Shown: positions 1-7,010, counted from the first letter of the stretch. The stretch is 7,570 bases of DNA from Ardenticatenia bacterium (GCA_026983935.1 JALSTC010000744.1:1-7570); one strand, 5' to 3'. Translations and numbers: made by a program. The notes: generated by a model from the sequence alone, not told the origin.

Positions 1-364
1 CTCGGTAGTTGCCGCGGGGGCCACGGTTGAACGCAGCGTGCTCTCACCGGGCGTCTTTGTGGGGCCGGGCGCAGTGGTCCGCGAATCGATCATCATGACC
101 GACACGTATATTGATGCAGGTGCAGTAGTCGAGCGCTGCATCCTGGACAAGCATATTTTCGTCGGCCAAAATGCCCGACTTGGTGAGATACCGGAAATGG
201 GTGATCTGGGATTAACGCTGGTGGGTAAGAGCAGCCGCATCCCGCCAGAGTTCCGTGTCGGGCATAACTGCACCCTGGGGACAGACCTGACCGAAGAAGA
301 CTTCGCGCAGTTCGCCGACAAGGTGATTCCACCCGGCACGGAATTCCTGAAAACGGAGTATTAG
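1..364 (+). CDS. glgC: Glucose-1-phosphate adenylyltransferase (ADP-glucose pyrophosphorylase), C-terminal part
   Basis: The reading frame is open from the window edge (first full codon at base 2) to TAG at 362-364, giving the last 120 residues of a gene whose start lies outside. What is visible is a left-handed beta-helix: imperfect hexapeptide repeats with the pattern [V/I]-x-x-G-[A/V]-x (for example VFVGPGAVV, TYIDAGAVV, IFVGQNARLG). A GlgC-type tail follows, with GLTLVGKSSRIP and RVGHNCTLG. In the family this C-terminal domain follows a nucleotidyltransferase domain that makes ADP-glucose from glucose-1-phosphate and ATP, the donor for glycogen synthesis, and it takes part in oligomerisation and allosteric control. 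The catalytic domain is not in view, so a related sugar-1-phosphate nucleotidyltransferase (GlgD-like or GDP-mannose type) cannot be excluded. The nearby glgP and CBM48 genes favour GlgC. The end of the helix is intact and shows no sign of truncation. Confidence 0.72.
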   Translation, partial: SVVAAGATVERSVLSPGVFVGPGAVVRESIIMTDTYIDAGAVVERCILDKHIFVGQNARLGEIPEMGDLGLTLVGKSSRIPPEFRVGHNCTLGTDLTEEDFAQFADKVIPPGTEFLKTEY

Positions 365-377
365 CCGAGGCACGTCC

Positions 378-674
378 TCAGGTCAGGACCACAGAGTTTT
401 CGCTCCCAAAGGAGTTGGGTACGTATCTATCTGCGTCCCAATCATTGTGCCATTCCACGCCATCAATCAGATAGCGAAACTGGTACTCGCACCCGGCATC
501 CAGTTCGACGGTCACCGTGAAGCGCCCGTCCTTGAGGCGCTTCATTGGCGTTGCTGCGCCATCCCAACCATTGAAATCACCAACAACATTGGCGCTGCTG
601 GCCGCGATTGTCTTTGGCAGTTCAAACGTAACCTTACAGACGGGCCGACTCTTGAGGTGCTTCTTCTTCAACAT
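378..674 (-). CDS. Free-standing CBM48 / isoamylase early-set glycogen-binding protein
   Basis: This 98-residue protein consists of almost nothing but one CBM48 (isoamylase N-terminal, AMPK-beta glycogen-binding-like) beta-sandwich. The family landmarks are in order: a basic N-terminus (LKKKHLKSR, residues 2-10), a first strand (KVTFELP, 14-20), GDFNGW at 32-37 with PM at 43-44, YQFRYLIDG at 64-72, and the closing NDWDADRYVPN at 77-87. Such domains bind alpha-1,4-glucan and are normally fused to branching or debranching enzymes or to AMPK beta. Here there is no catalytic domain and no signal peptide, so a cytoplasmic glucan-binding or partner-targeting role is inferred. The ATG at 674 is preceded by AAGGAG (bases 690-685) ten bases upstream, which fixes the start. 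The gene faces glgC tail to tail and is divergent from glgP. The domain call is firm; the physiological role is not known from sequence. Confidence 0.85.
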   Translation of the reverse strand: MLKKKHLKSRPVCKVTFELPKTIAASSANVVGDFNGWDGAATPMKRLKDGRFTVTVELDAGCEYQFRYLIDGVEWHNDWDADRYVPNSFGSENSVVLT

Positions 675-726
675 ACTTTACCATCTCCTTTGATTTTCCG
701 GCGACAATGCTGCCGTCGTGGCCTCT

Positions 727-754
727 ATTCTATCACCTAGAAAGTCTTCAACAA
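727..754 (-). promoter_or_regulatory. Candidate promoter of the CBM48 gene
   Basis: On the minus strand, TAGAAT (bases 732-727, five of six matches to the sigma-70 -10 consensus) lies 16 bases downstream of TTGTTG (754-749, three of six matches to -35). Transcription would start near base 720, leaving a leader of about 45 bases before the ATG at 674 that contains the AAGGAG ribosome site. The -10 is good and the -35 is weak, so this is a suggestion only. Confidence 0.35.
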
Positions 755-781
755 CCGAATCTTACGCTGACTTCAGTACCA

Positions 782-798
782 GTGTAACCACACATTAC
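782..798. repeat. Short inverted repeats in the divergent intergenic region
   Basis: Two nested small dyads overlap here: GTGT (782-785) with ACAC (790-793) around a 4-base centre, and GTAA (784-787) with TTAC (795-798) around a 7-base centre. They lie upstream of the candidate CBM48 promoter and between the two divergently transcribed genes, where an operator would be expected. The arms are only four bases long, so they could be chance. Confidence 0.2.
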
Positions 799-857
799 GG
801 GGAGGCGCATAGGCATTTTCCTTGATTTATTTCGTGGATTTTCACCAAACCCCCGAC

Positions 858-887
858 TTGCCCTGATCGCCTCCCACGGGCTATGCT
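858..887 (+). promoter_or_regulatory. Candidate promoter of glgP
   Basis: TTGCCC (858-863, four of six to -35) and TATGCT (882-887, four of six to -10) are separated by 18 bases. Transcription would begin around 894, giving a leader of about 45 bases to the ATG at 941. An alternative -10-like TATTAT lies at 914-919 but has no -35 at a proper distance. The hexamer CCCACG occurs twice near this element (873-878 and 891-896). Weak evidence. Confidence 0.25.
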
Positions 888-940
888 TGGCCCACGAACT
901 TACCAGAATCGGTTATTATGCGCACGCATTGGAGCCACTT

Positions 941-3508
941 ATGATTCGACCTGTCGCTACCGTGGATGTCAGCCCCAATATTCCGGCCAGGCTGGAGCGC
1001 CTGATCGAACTGGCCTACAACCTGCGTTGGAGCTGGGATCACGATACGATCAACCTGTTCCGCCGCCTGGATCGCACCCTCTGGGAGGAAACTGGCCGGA
1101 ACCCCGTCTGGATGCTCGGCCGGATTCCTCAGGAAAACCTGCAGACCGCCGCGGAAGATGATGCTTTCATGGCGCATCTGGATCGCGTCTGTGCCGACTT
1201 CGATCATTATATGACCAACCAGAACACCTGGTTCCGCAAACACTATGGGGACTTCGAAAAGCCCTATATTGCGTATTTCTCGGCGGAATTCGGGCTGACC
1301 GAATGCCTGCAAAACTACTCCGGCGGCCTCGGTGTTTTGAGCGGCGATCATATCAAGACAGCCAGCGATCTCGACCTGCCGCTGGTGGGGATCGGGCTGC
1401 TTTACCAGGAGGGCTACTTCCGCCAGTATCTGAGCGCCGATGGCTACCAGCAGGAAGAGTACCCGATCAACGATTACAGCAACCTGCCCGTGCAGCGCGT
1501 TCTGGATAAGGACGGCAACCCGCTCAAGATCAAAGTCCCCATGCCGGGAAGAGATATGACCACCCAGGTCTGGCAGGTCAAGGTCGGGCGTATCTCACTG
1601 TTCCTGCTCGATTCCAACCTGCCAGAAAACATTGAAGAAGATCGCGATCTGACCGACCGGCTCTACGGTGGTGACCGCCGCACCCGCATTCGGCAGGAAA
1701 TCCTGATGGGCATCGGTGGCATTCGGGCACTGGAAGCCATGGATATTCATCCCCTGGTCTACCATATGAACGAGGGGCATTCCGCTTTCCTGACACTGGA
1801 ACGCATCCGCCTCATGATGAAACAGCACAATATTGACTTTGAAGCCGCACGCGAAATCACCAGCGCCGGGAATATCTTTACCACTCACACACCTGTCCCG
1901 GCAGGGTTGGAGCGCTTTGGCTTCGACCTGATTGATGAACACTTCACGCCCATGTATAAAGAGCTGGGGCTGACCCGCGATCAATTCCTCGATCTCGGTC
2001 GGGAGAATATGGGCGGCTACGAGCTTTTCTCAATGCCGGTGCTCGCGTTGAAGCTGTCCGCCGCTGCCAACGGTGTGTCCAAACTACATGGGCAGGTCAG
2101 CCGCCGTATGTGGCAGTGGCTGTTCCCCAAACTGCCTGCCAAAGAAGTCCCGATCGGTTCCGTCACCAATGGCATCCATGTGCAGTCCTGGATAAGCCAG
2201 GAAATGGCGCTGCTCTTCGATCGCTATCTGGACCCGGCCTGGCGTGATAGGCCAGACCGCACAGCCATCTGGGAAAGCATCAACCACGTGCCTGATTCTG
2301 AACTGTGGCGCAGCCACGAACGCCGCCGTGAGCGCCTGGTCGCGTTTGCCCGGCGCCGCCTGCGGGAGCAGTTGATCCGGCGCGGCGTCTCGCAGAGCGA
2401 GATCGCAGCCGCCGACGAGGTGCTCAACCCCGATGCCCTGACCATCGGCTTCGCCCGCCGTTTTGCCACCTACAAACGCGCCACTTTGCTCTTCAAAGAT
2501 GTGGAGCGTTTGAAGCGCATCCTCAACGATCCCGAACGCCCGGTGCAGCTCATTTTCGCAGGAAAAGCACACCCGCATGACATGCCCGGCAAAGACCTGA
2601 TCAAGACCATCATCAGCTACGCACGTCAGCCGGATTTCCGACACAAGATCGTATTCCTCGAAAACTACGACATGACGATTGCCCGCTACCTGATTCAGGG
2701 TGCAGATGTGTGGCTGAACACGCCGCGCCGCCCCAAAGAGGCCAGCGGAACCAGCGGCATGAAAGTGATTTACAACGGCGGCCTGAATGCCAGCATCCTC
2801 GATGGTTGGTGGGCAGAAGGCTATGATCACTCACGCGGATGGGCCATTGGCAGCGGGGAAGAATATCCCGAATCTGAGTGGGAAATGCAGGACTACATCG
2901 AGAGCCAGGCGCTCTACGATATGCTGGAAAAAGATATTGTCCCCCTGTTTTACGACCGGGGGCGTGACGGCATTCCTCACAACTGGATCGCCAAGATGAA
3001 GAACTCGATCCGTGACCTCAGCCCCGAATTCAATACGCACCGCATGCTCCGAGAATACACCGAGAACTACTATATTCCGGCCCGTGACCGCTACCTGAAA
3101 CTGACACAGCCCGATATCAGCAACGGACTGTCCTACGTGGAATGGTGGAAGCATGTGGCCAAAGCATGGGATCAGGTGGCGATTAAACGTGTGGAGACCT
3201 CCGGTGAGCAGTTAAGAGTCGGGGACGACCTGGAAGTCCATGCATGGGTCAATCTGGGGCAGCTCTCTCCGGACGAAGTCAAGGTTCAACTCTACTATGG
3301 GCGGTTGGATACCGAGGGCATGATTGCCGAGGGAGAGGCCGTGGACATGATCCCGGTCGGCAACAGCGACGATGGCACTTATGAGTTTTCCGTCACGCTG
3401 GCGTATGACGACAGCGGCGAGCGAGGTCTCTCTGTACGGGTGATGCCCGACCACCCCTACCTCAACGAAATCCAGCGGTTGACATACATCCACTGGGCCG
3501 CTGAATAG
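941..3508 (+). CDS. glgP: Alpha-glucan (glycogen/maltodextrin) phosphorylase, GT35, DUF3417 type
   Basis: This 855-residue PLP enzyme phosphorolyses terminal alpha-1,4-glucosyl units of glycogen or maltodextrins to alpha-glucose-1-phosphate in the cytoplasm. The N-terminus carries the DUF3417 region of this short-phosphorylase group (NLRWSWD, 27-33). The GT35 core follows: YFSAEFG (112-118), NYSGGLGVLSGDH, NEGHSAF (from 277) and THTPVPAG. RRFATYKR (506-513) supplies R507 and K512, equivalent to the phosphate-binding Arg569/Lys574 of muscle phosphorylase. EASGTSGMK places the PLP Schiff-base lysine at K608. A last stretch of about 100 residues looks like a beta-sandwich, common in this subfamily. 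I chose ATG 941 because GGAG (931-934) sits six bases upstream. A TTG at 887 would add 18 residues but has no ribosome site and no family support. All key residues are present. The enzyme could act on starch or maltodextrin rather than endogenous glycogen, but the GlgC-like neighbour favours glycogen. Confidence 0.95.
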   Translation: MIRPVATVDVSPNIPARLERLIELAYNLRWSWDHDTINLFRRLDRTLWEETGRNPVWMLGRIPQENLQTAAEDDAFMAHLDRVCADFDHYMTNQNTWFRKHYGDFEKPYIAYFSAEFGLTECLQNYSGGLGVLSGDHIKTASDLDLPLVGIGLLYQEGYFRQYLSADGYQQEEYPINDYSNLPVQRVLDKDGNPLKIKVPMPGRDMTTQVWQVKVGRISLFLLDSNLPENIEEDRDLTDRLYGGDRRTRIRQEILMGIGGIRALEAMDIHPLVYHMNEGHSAFLTLERIRLMMKQHNIDFEAAREITSAGNIFTTHTPVPAGLERFGFDLIDEHFTPMYKELGLTRDQFLDLGRENMGGYELFSMPVLALKLSAAANGVSKLHGQVSRRMWQWLFPKLPAKEVPIGSVTNGIHVQSWISQEMALLFDRYLDPAWRDRPDRTAIWESINHVPDSELWRSHERRRERLVAFARRRLREQLIRRGVSQSEIAAADEVLNPDALTIGFARRFATYKRATLLFKDVERLKRILNDPERPVQLIFAGKAHPHDMPGKDLIKTIISYARQPDFRHKIVFLENYDMTIARYLIQGADVWLNTPRRPKEASGTSGMKVIYNGGLNASILDGWWAEGYDHSRGWAIGSGEEYPESEWEMQDYIESQALYDMLEKDIVPLFYDRGRDGIPHNWIAKMKNSIRDLSPEFNTHRMLREYTENYYIPARDRYLKLTQPDISNGLSYVEWWKHVAKAWDQVAIKRVETSGEQLRVGDDLEVHAWVNLGQLSPDEVKVQLYYGRLDTEGMIAEGEAVDMIPVGNSDDGTYEFSVTLAYDDSGERGLSVRVMPDHPYLNEIQRLTYIHWAAE

Positions 3509-3511
3509 CCC

Positions 3512-3532
3512 TCACATCCCTGCATGATGTGA
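3512..3532 (+). other. Small hairpin just after the glgP stop
   Basis: TCACATC (3512-3518) and GATGTGA (3526-3532) form a perfect 7-bp stem with a 7-base loop, starting four bases after the TAG of glgP. No T-run follows, so it is not a classical terminator alone. It may protect the transcript 3' end or act together with the stronger hairpin six bases further on. Confidence 0.4.
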
Positions 3533-3537
3533 CACAA

Positions 3538-3575
3538 AGCGCCCCCGCAGCCCTTATGATGGGCACGGGGGCGCT
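3538..3575. terminator. GC-rich hairpin terminator between convergent glgP and ABC operon
   Basis: AGCGCCCCCG (3538-3547) pairs perfectly with CGGGGGCGCT (3566-3575). An inner GCCC/GGGC stem (3550-3553 with 3561-3564) caps it with a 7-base loop. Read on the minus strand it lies 24 bases past the permease stop and is followed by TTTGTGT, a modest T-tract. Read on the plus strand it is followed only by GGCTTCCC. It is therefore a better terminator for the ABC operon, and probably slows or stops readthrough from glgP as well. Confidence 0.65.
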
Positions 3576-3599
3576 GGCTTCCCACCCGCGCATACGGCG

Positions 3600-4853
3600 T
3601 CAGGCTTCGCGGATGATGTGCAGCAGGTCACGCCACCTGGGCATCTGCCCGGCCAGCAGCGTATTGACACGGAACAGCCTTCCTGCCAGCCAGATCGCGC
3701 CGAGTGCCGTCAGCGCCAGCAGAGCAAGACTGATCAGCAGTTCGTGCAGCGGCACGGTCGTGATCGCCAGGCGCTGCACCATCGCCAGCGGCGCTGTAAT
3801 GGGAAACAGGCTAAAAATCGTCGGCAGCAGGCCGTTCGGCGTTTCCACAAAAATATTGAGGAAGTAGAACGGAATCATGGCTGGAAGCGTGATAAATACG
3901 GCGAGCTGCGGGCCTTCCCGCATAGACGGAGCAAGCGCACCAATGGCTGCATACACCCCGGCGAACATCAGATAACCCAGCAAGAAATACGGCACCATCC
4001 AGACCAGCATTTCCGTTTGAATATGCAGTCCCGCCAGTACAGGAAAGATCGCACCGATCCGGTTCAAAATGAACACGGCAGTGGCGACCCAGACCGCGAT
4101 CTGAAGCAGGCCAAGCAGCCCCATCGAAAGCACCTTACCCGCCAGCAGCGGGACAGGTCGCACACTGGACAGCAGGATTTCCACAATGCGGGTTTCCTTC
4201 TCCTCGATCACGCTCTGCATCAGATAGCCGCTGGAGAAAAAGGCGGCAAAGGCAAGCAGCAGCGCAAACAGGTAGACCAGCAGGAAAGACACATCTTCAC
4301 TCTGGGCGACGCTGAAATCACTCCCTTCATTCAGCACATGCTCGACCACTACAGGATCGCTTTGAATACGCGCCACGACGCGCTGGTCAGCGTTTCCGGC
4401 CAATTCGCGGCGCAGGAAAGCGCTGAAGAAACCATCCGCTGATGCGCCCTCCAGCGAGAACGTCTCCAGATAGCGCGTCACTTTGCCGGTCTCCAGATAA
4501 TCTTCGGCAATGACATAGACTGTGGTGAGTTCCCCGGCATCCATGGCCGTCAGGGCCTCTTCCTCGCTGTCATAACGCACCAGTGTCAGGCCAAACAGGC
4601 CCGGGTCCGGGAACAGCCCGCTGTAATCGACATAGCCGATGACCCCAAAGTTCGGCTCTTCCGGTGATGTTTCCTCCGCAGAGGCTCCCTCGCCACCGGC
4701 GCTGCCTGAGGCGGCGTTCAATTGTTGAATGGCCTGATACCCAAACAGCAGCACCACTGCCAGCAGTGGAATCCCGAACGTCGTGAACAGGTAGGCCCGA
4801 CGGCTGCTCTGCCGCTTCAACTCAAATCCAAACACATGCCACAGTTTGTTCAC
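3600..4853 (-). CDS. ABC-2 type exporter permease (NatB/YhaP-like), second permease of the operon
   Basis: This 417-residue inner-membrane protein belongs to the ABC2_membrane_3 kind. It has one helix near the N-terminus (about 20-40) and an extracytoplasmic domain up to about residue 185, containing IGYVDYSG and VIAEDYLETG. A second helix follows (about 190-213), then the cytoplasmic EEKETR motif (217-222) that marks this family, and about four more helices. The extracytoplasmic domain begins with a Gly/Ser/Ala/Glu-rich low-complexity stretch (about 47-67) that the sister permease lacks. The start is GTG at 4853-4851; its GTGA overlaps the TGA stop of the upstream permease, and GGAGG lies just upstream inside that gene. 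Translational coupling and heterodimer formation with the upstream permease are inferred. Substrate unknown: relatives have been linked to sodium, antibiotics or unknown small molecules. Confidence 0.88.
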   Translation of the reverse strand: MNKLWHVFGFELKRQSSRRAYLFTTFGIPLLAVVLLFGYQAIQQLNAASGSAGGEGASAEETSPEEPNFGVIGYVDYSGLFPDPGLFGLTLVRYDSEEEALTAMDAGELTTVYVIAEDYLETGKVTRYLETFSLEGASADGFFSAFLRRELAGNADQRVVARIQSDPVVVEHVLNEGSDFSVAQSEDVSFLLVYLFALLLAFAAFFSSGYLMQSVIEEKETRIVEILLSSVRPVPLLAGKVLSMGLLGLLQIAVWVATAVFILNRIGAIFPVLAGLHIQTEMLVWMVPYFLLGYLMFAGVYAAIGALAPSMREGPQLAVFITLPAMIPFYFLNIFVETPNGLLPTIFSLFPITAPLAMVQRLAITTVPLHELLISLALLALTALGAIWLAGRLFRVNTLLAGQMPRWRDLLHIIREA

Positions 4854-6094
4854 GATGCCCCCTCCTTCGCCTGTGCCACTGTGGTCATGACCCGCTGCCC
4901 CTGGCGCAGCGCCGCCACAATCTCACGCACGCTCAGGCGCTTGCCATACATCAGCATGCCCAGGCGGAAAACTCGCGCCGACAGCCATACCGCGCCAAGC
5001 ACGCCCAGCACCATCAACCCGATGCTGACAATCACCTCCCAGGCCGGGACAACCGTCAACGAAAGACGAATGATCATGGTCATTGGCGCTGTCAGGGGCA
5101 CAAACGACATGATCATGGAAAGCGCCCCGTTGGGTTCTTGCAGCAGATTGAACGCGAGCATCATTGGCAGGACGGCAATCAGGGTCAGAATCCCCGCGAA
5201 CTGCCGTCCTTCCTGTTCCGCGGTGACAGCAGCACCGATCCCGGCCATAATTGCGCCAAACAGGAAGTATCCCAGAATAAAGTAGATCGCACCCAGTACG
5301 ATCAGGTCGGGCGGAAATGTGATGCCAGAAAGAAATTCGCTCTGCTCCCCAAAGGTCAGGAGCAGCGCCCCGGCTGCGCCCCAGATCACCACCTGAGTCA
5401 AACCAAGTCCGCCCATACCCAGCACCTTACCCCACAAAATCTCCAGTGGCGTGGTGCTTGTCACCAGCACTTCCATCATGCGGCTCTCTTTTTCTTCCAC
5501 CACGCTGGACATCAAAAACTGCGATGTGGTGTTGATGGCCATCAAAAACACCAGAGCGAGGATAAAGGGGGTCATGATCTTACCGCCGAGGGCGGCAGCG
5601 TTATCAAGCTCACTGCCAGTTTGCATATCAACGATGGTGAGTTCCATCGGATCGAGCAGGCGCTCCACCGGCACATCTGGCGGCAGCAGCCGGACCAGAT
5701 TGGCATTGAGGAATTCTTGAAGTTGATCCTCAACCCCTTCCGGAATGCCATCGCCGGCATAAGCGTCCACTCGACCGGTGGTCAGATAGTCTTCATTGAT
5801 CACAAAATATGCACCGATCTCCCCGGCAAGCAGCGCCTCCCGCGCAGCATCTTCATCTGGAAAGGCACGGTATTCTTCCGGCTTCTGAACCGGCTCCGCC
5901 AGAAACCCGGCATGATCCACATAGCCAATCGTCCCCAACGTCCCCGCCTGGCCAAGTGTGTTCTCCGAGACAGCAAATATCACGAACATCATCACAAGGG
6001 TAAAGGCTGGCACACCAAAGACGGTAAATAGAAACGACCGGCGGCGGAAGTTGAACAGATACTCACGGCGTGCAATCAGCCAGATTTTACGCAT
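4850..6094 (-). CDS. ABC-2 type exporter permease (NatB/YhaP-like), first permease of the operon
   Basis: This 414-residue membrane protein is paralogous to the permease encoded directly downstream. Its N-terminus is basic (RREYLFNFRRR, 9-19), followed by helix 1 at about 21-43. The extracytoplasmic domain (about 44-170) carries IGYVDHAG and FVINEDYLTTG. Helix 2 is at about 173-197, then EEKESRMMEVL (200-210), then about four more helices ending with VWLSARVF and a basic C-terminal tail. An in-frame ATG at 6133 would add 13 residues, but the ATG at 6094 is preferred. It is preceded by GGAGG ten bases upstream, begins with the RREY-type N-terminus typical of the family, and gives the 8-base overlap ATGCGTAA with the end of the ATPase gene. 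It should form the transmembrane channel with the second permease. The exported substrate cannot be told from the sequence. Confidence 0.88.
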   Translation of the reverse strand: MRKIWLIARREYLFNFRRRSFLFTVFGVPAFTLVMMFVIFAVSENTLGQAGTLGTIGYVDHAGFLAEPVQKPEEYRAFPDEDAAREALLAGEIGAYFVINEDYLTTGRVDAYAGDGIPEGVEDQLQEFLNANLVRLLPPDVPVERLLDPMELTIVDMQTGSELDNAAALGGKIMTPFILALVFLMAINTTSQFLMSSVVEEKESRMMEVLVTSTTPLEILWGKVLGMGGLGLTQVVIWGAAGALLLTFGEQSEFLSGITFPPDLIVLGAIYFILGYFLFGAIMAGIGAAVTAEQEGRQFAGILTLIAVLPMMLAFNLLQEPNGALSMIMSFVPLTAPMTMIIRLSLTVVPAWEVIVSIGLMVLGVLGAVWLSARVFRLGMLMYGKRLSVREIVAALRQGQRVMTTVAQAKEGAS

Positions 6095-7010
6095 GGTTTC
6101 CGTTCCTCCCCGCAACTTGAATGAAAATCTCATTCAGGCTGGGCACGGCCAGCGCAAAGCTCCGCACATGATGTTCGGGGCTGGCTGCCAGCGCCTGCAT
6201 GACCATTTTGGGCGTAACACCCTCTGCCAGGTGCAGCGTGTATTCGCGGCCTGTCTCATCCGCCTCAACCGATTCCACGCCCGGCAGGGCCGCCCAATCC
6301 CCCTGCCCCTGCACGACCACTGCATTCTCCGCGAACCGATCGCGCACCTCATCCACAGGGCCATACAGCACACAGCGGCCCTCATCAATCATCAGCAGGC
6401 GGTCGCCCATCTCCTCGACCTGGTGCATCATGTGTGTGGACATCACTATCGTCACCCCATCATCCTTCAGGTCGAAGAGCATGTTCTTGAGAAGCTGCGT
6501 ATTAACCGGATCGAGGCCGCTGAACGGTTCATCCACAATAATCAGCTCCGGGCGGTGCAGCACGGTGACAATGAACTGCACTTTCTGCTGCATGCCTTTA
6601 CTGAGTTCGCTGACCTTGCTTTTTGCATGTTCACCCAGTTCCAGCCTGTTCAGCAAATCCATGGCACGCTGACGGGCATCCGACGCACGCATTCCTTTCA
6701 ACGTTCCCATGTACACGAGCAAATCGAGCAGCCGCACATTGCGGTACAGGCCACGTTCTTCTGGCATATACCCGATTCGCTGTTTTGTCTCTTCCGTAAA
6801 AGGGCCACCCAGCACGCTGATGCTGCCGGCATCTGGCTTCAGGATATCCAGGATCATGCGCATGGTTGTCGTCTTGCCCGCGCCATTCGGCCCCAGAAAA
6901 GCGAAGATTTCTCCACGCTGGACTTCAAAGCTGAGGTCATCTACGGCCACGTGTGTGCCATAGGCCTTGGTAACCTGGCTGACCTGAACAACTGTTTCTC
7001 CTGCACTCAT
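6087..7010 (-). CDS. ABC transporter ATP-binding protein (NatA/YhaQ-like, DUF4162 C-terminus)
   Basis: This 307-residue ATPase powers the exporter formed with the two downstream permeases. Motifs in order: Walker A GPNGAGKT (40-47), a Q-loop region reading YMPEERGLY (81-89) with Glu where the glutamine usually stands, signature LSKGMQQKV (136-144, a variant of LSGGQ), Walker B LIIVDEP (156-162) with catalytic E161, D-loop SGLDP, and switch histidine H193 in STHMMHQVEEM. The last roughly 80 residues (ending SLNEIFIQVAG) match the DUF4162-type C-terminal extension of this exporter class. The start is the ATG at 7010, preceded by GAAGGG about eight bases upstream; an ATG at 7046 would add 12 residues of no family character. 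It is the first gene of the operon, and its TAA overlaps the permease start. All catalytic residues for ATP hydrolysis are present. Confidence 0.93.
   Translation of the reverse strand: MSAGETVVQVSQVTKAYGTHVAVDDLSFEVQRGEIFAFLGPNGAGKTTTMRMILDILKPDAGSISVLGGPFTEETKQRIGYMPEERGLYRNVRLLDLLVYMGTLKGMRASDARQRAMDLLNRLELGEHAKSKVSELSKGMQQKVQFIVTVLHRPELIIVDEPFSGLDPVNTQLLKNMLFDLKDDGVTIVMSTHMMHQVEEMGDRLLMIDEGRCVLYGPVDEVRDRFAENAVVVQGQGDWAALPGVESVEADETGREYTLHLAEGVTPKMVMQALAASPEHHVRSFALAVPSLNEIFIQVAGRNGNHA

Noticed and set aside
374..389. Hairpin GTCCT/AGGAC as a terminator for glgC or the CBM48 gene
   Set aside because: Only five base pairs, no T-run on either side, and it overlaps the coding end of the CBM48 gene.
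447..740. 97-codon open frame on the plus strand opposite the CBM48 gene
   Set aside because: It is antisense to a gene with clear domain motifs and a good ribosome site; its translation shows no recognisable family.
887..940. Upstream TTG start adding 18 residues to glgP
   Set aside because: No ribosome site precedes it, the added residues lack family character, and ATG 941 has GGAG at proper spacing. The TTG also falls within the candidate promoter.
2084..2830. 248-codon open frame on the minus strand inside glgP
   Set aside because: It lies fully opposite the conserved catalytic core of glgP; the open frame follows from GC-biased codon use, and no family is recognisable.
3618..4442. 274-codon open frame on the plus strand opposite the second permease
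   Set aside because: The translation is dominated by Gln, His and Arg, as expected from the reverse complement of membrane-protein codons; no motif seen.
5138..6031. 297-codon open frame on the plus strand opposite the first permease
   Set aside because: Same Gln/His/Lys-rich antisense composition and no ribosome site or domain; a shadow of the permease gene.
6095..6133. Thirteen-residue N-terminal extension of the first permease from the ATG at 6133
   Set aside because: It would overlap the ATPase gene by 47 bases and has no family support; ATG 6094 has GGAGG upstream and gives a tight stop/start overlap.
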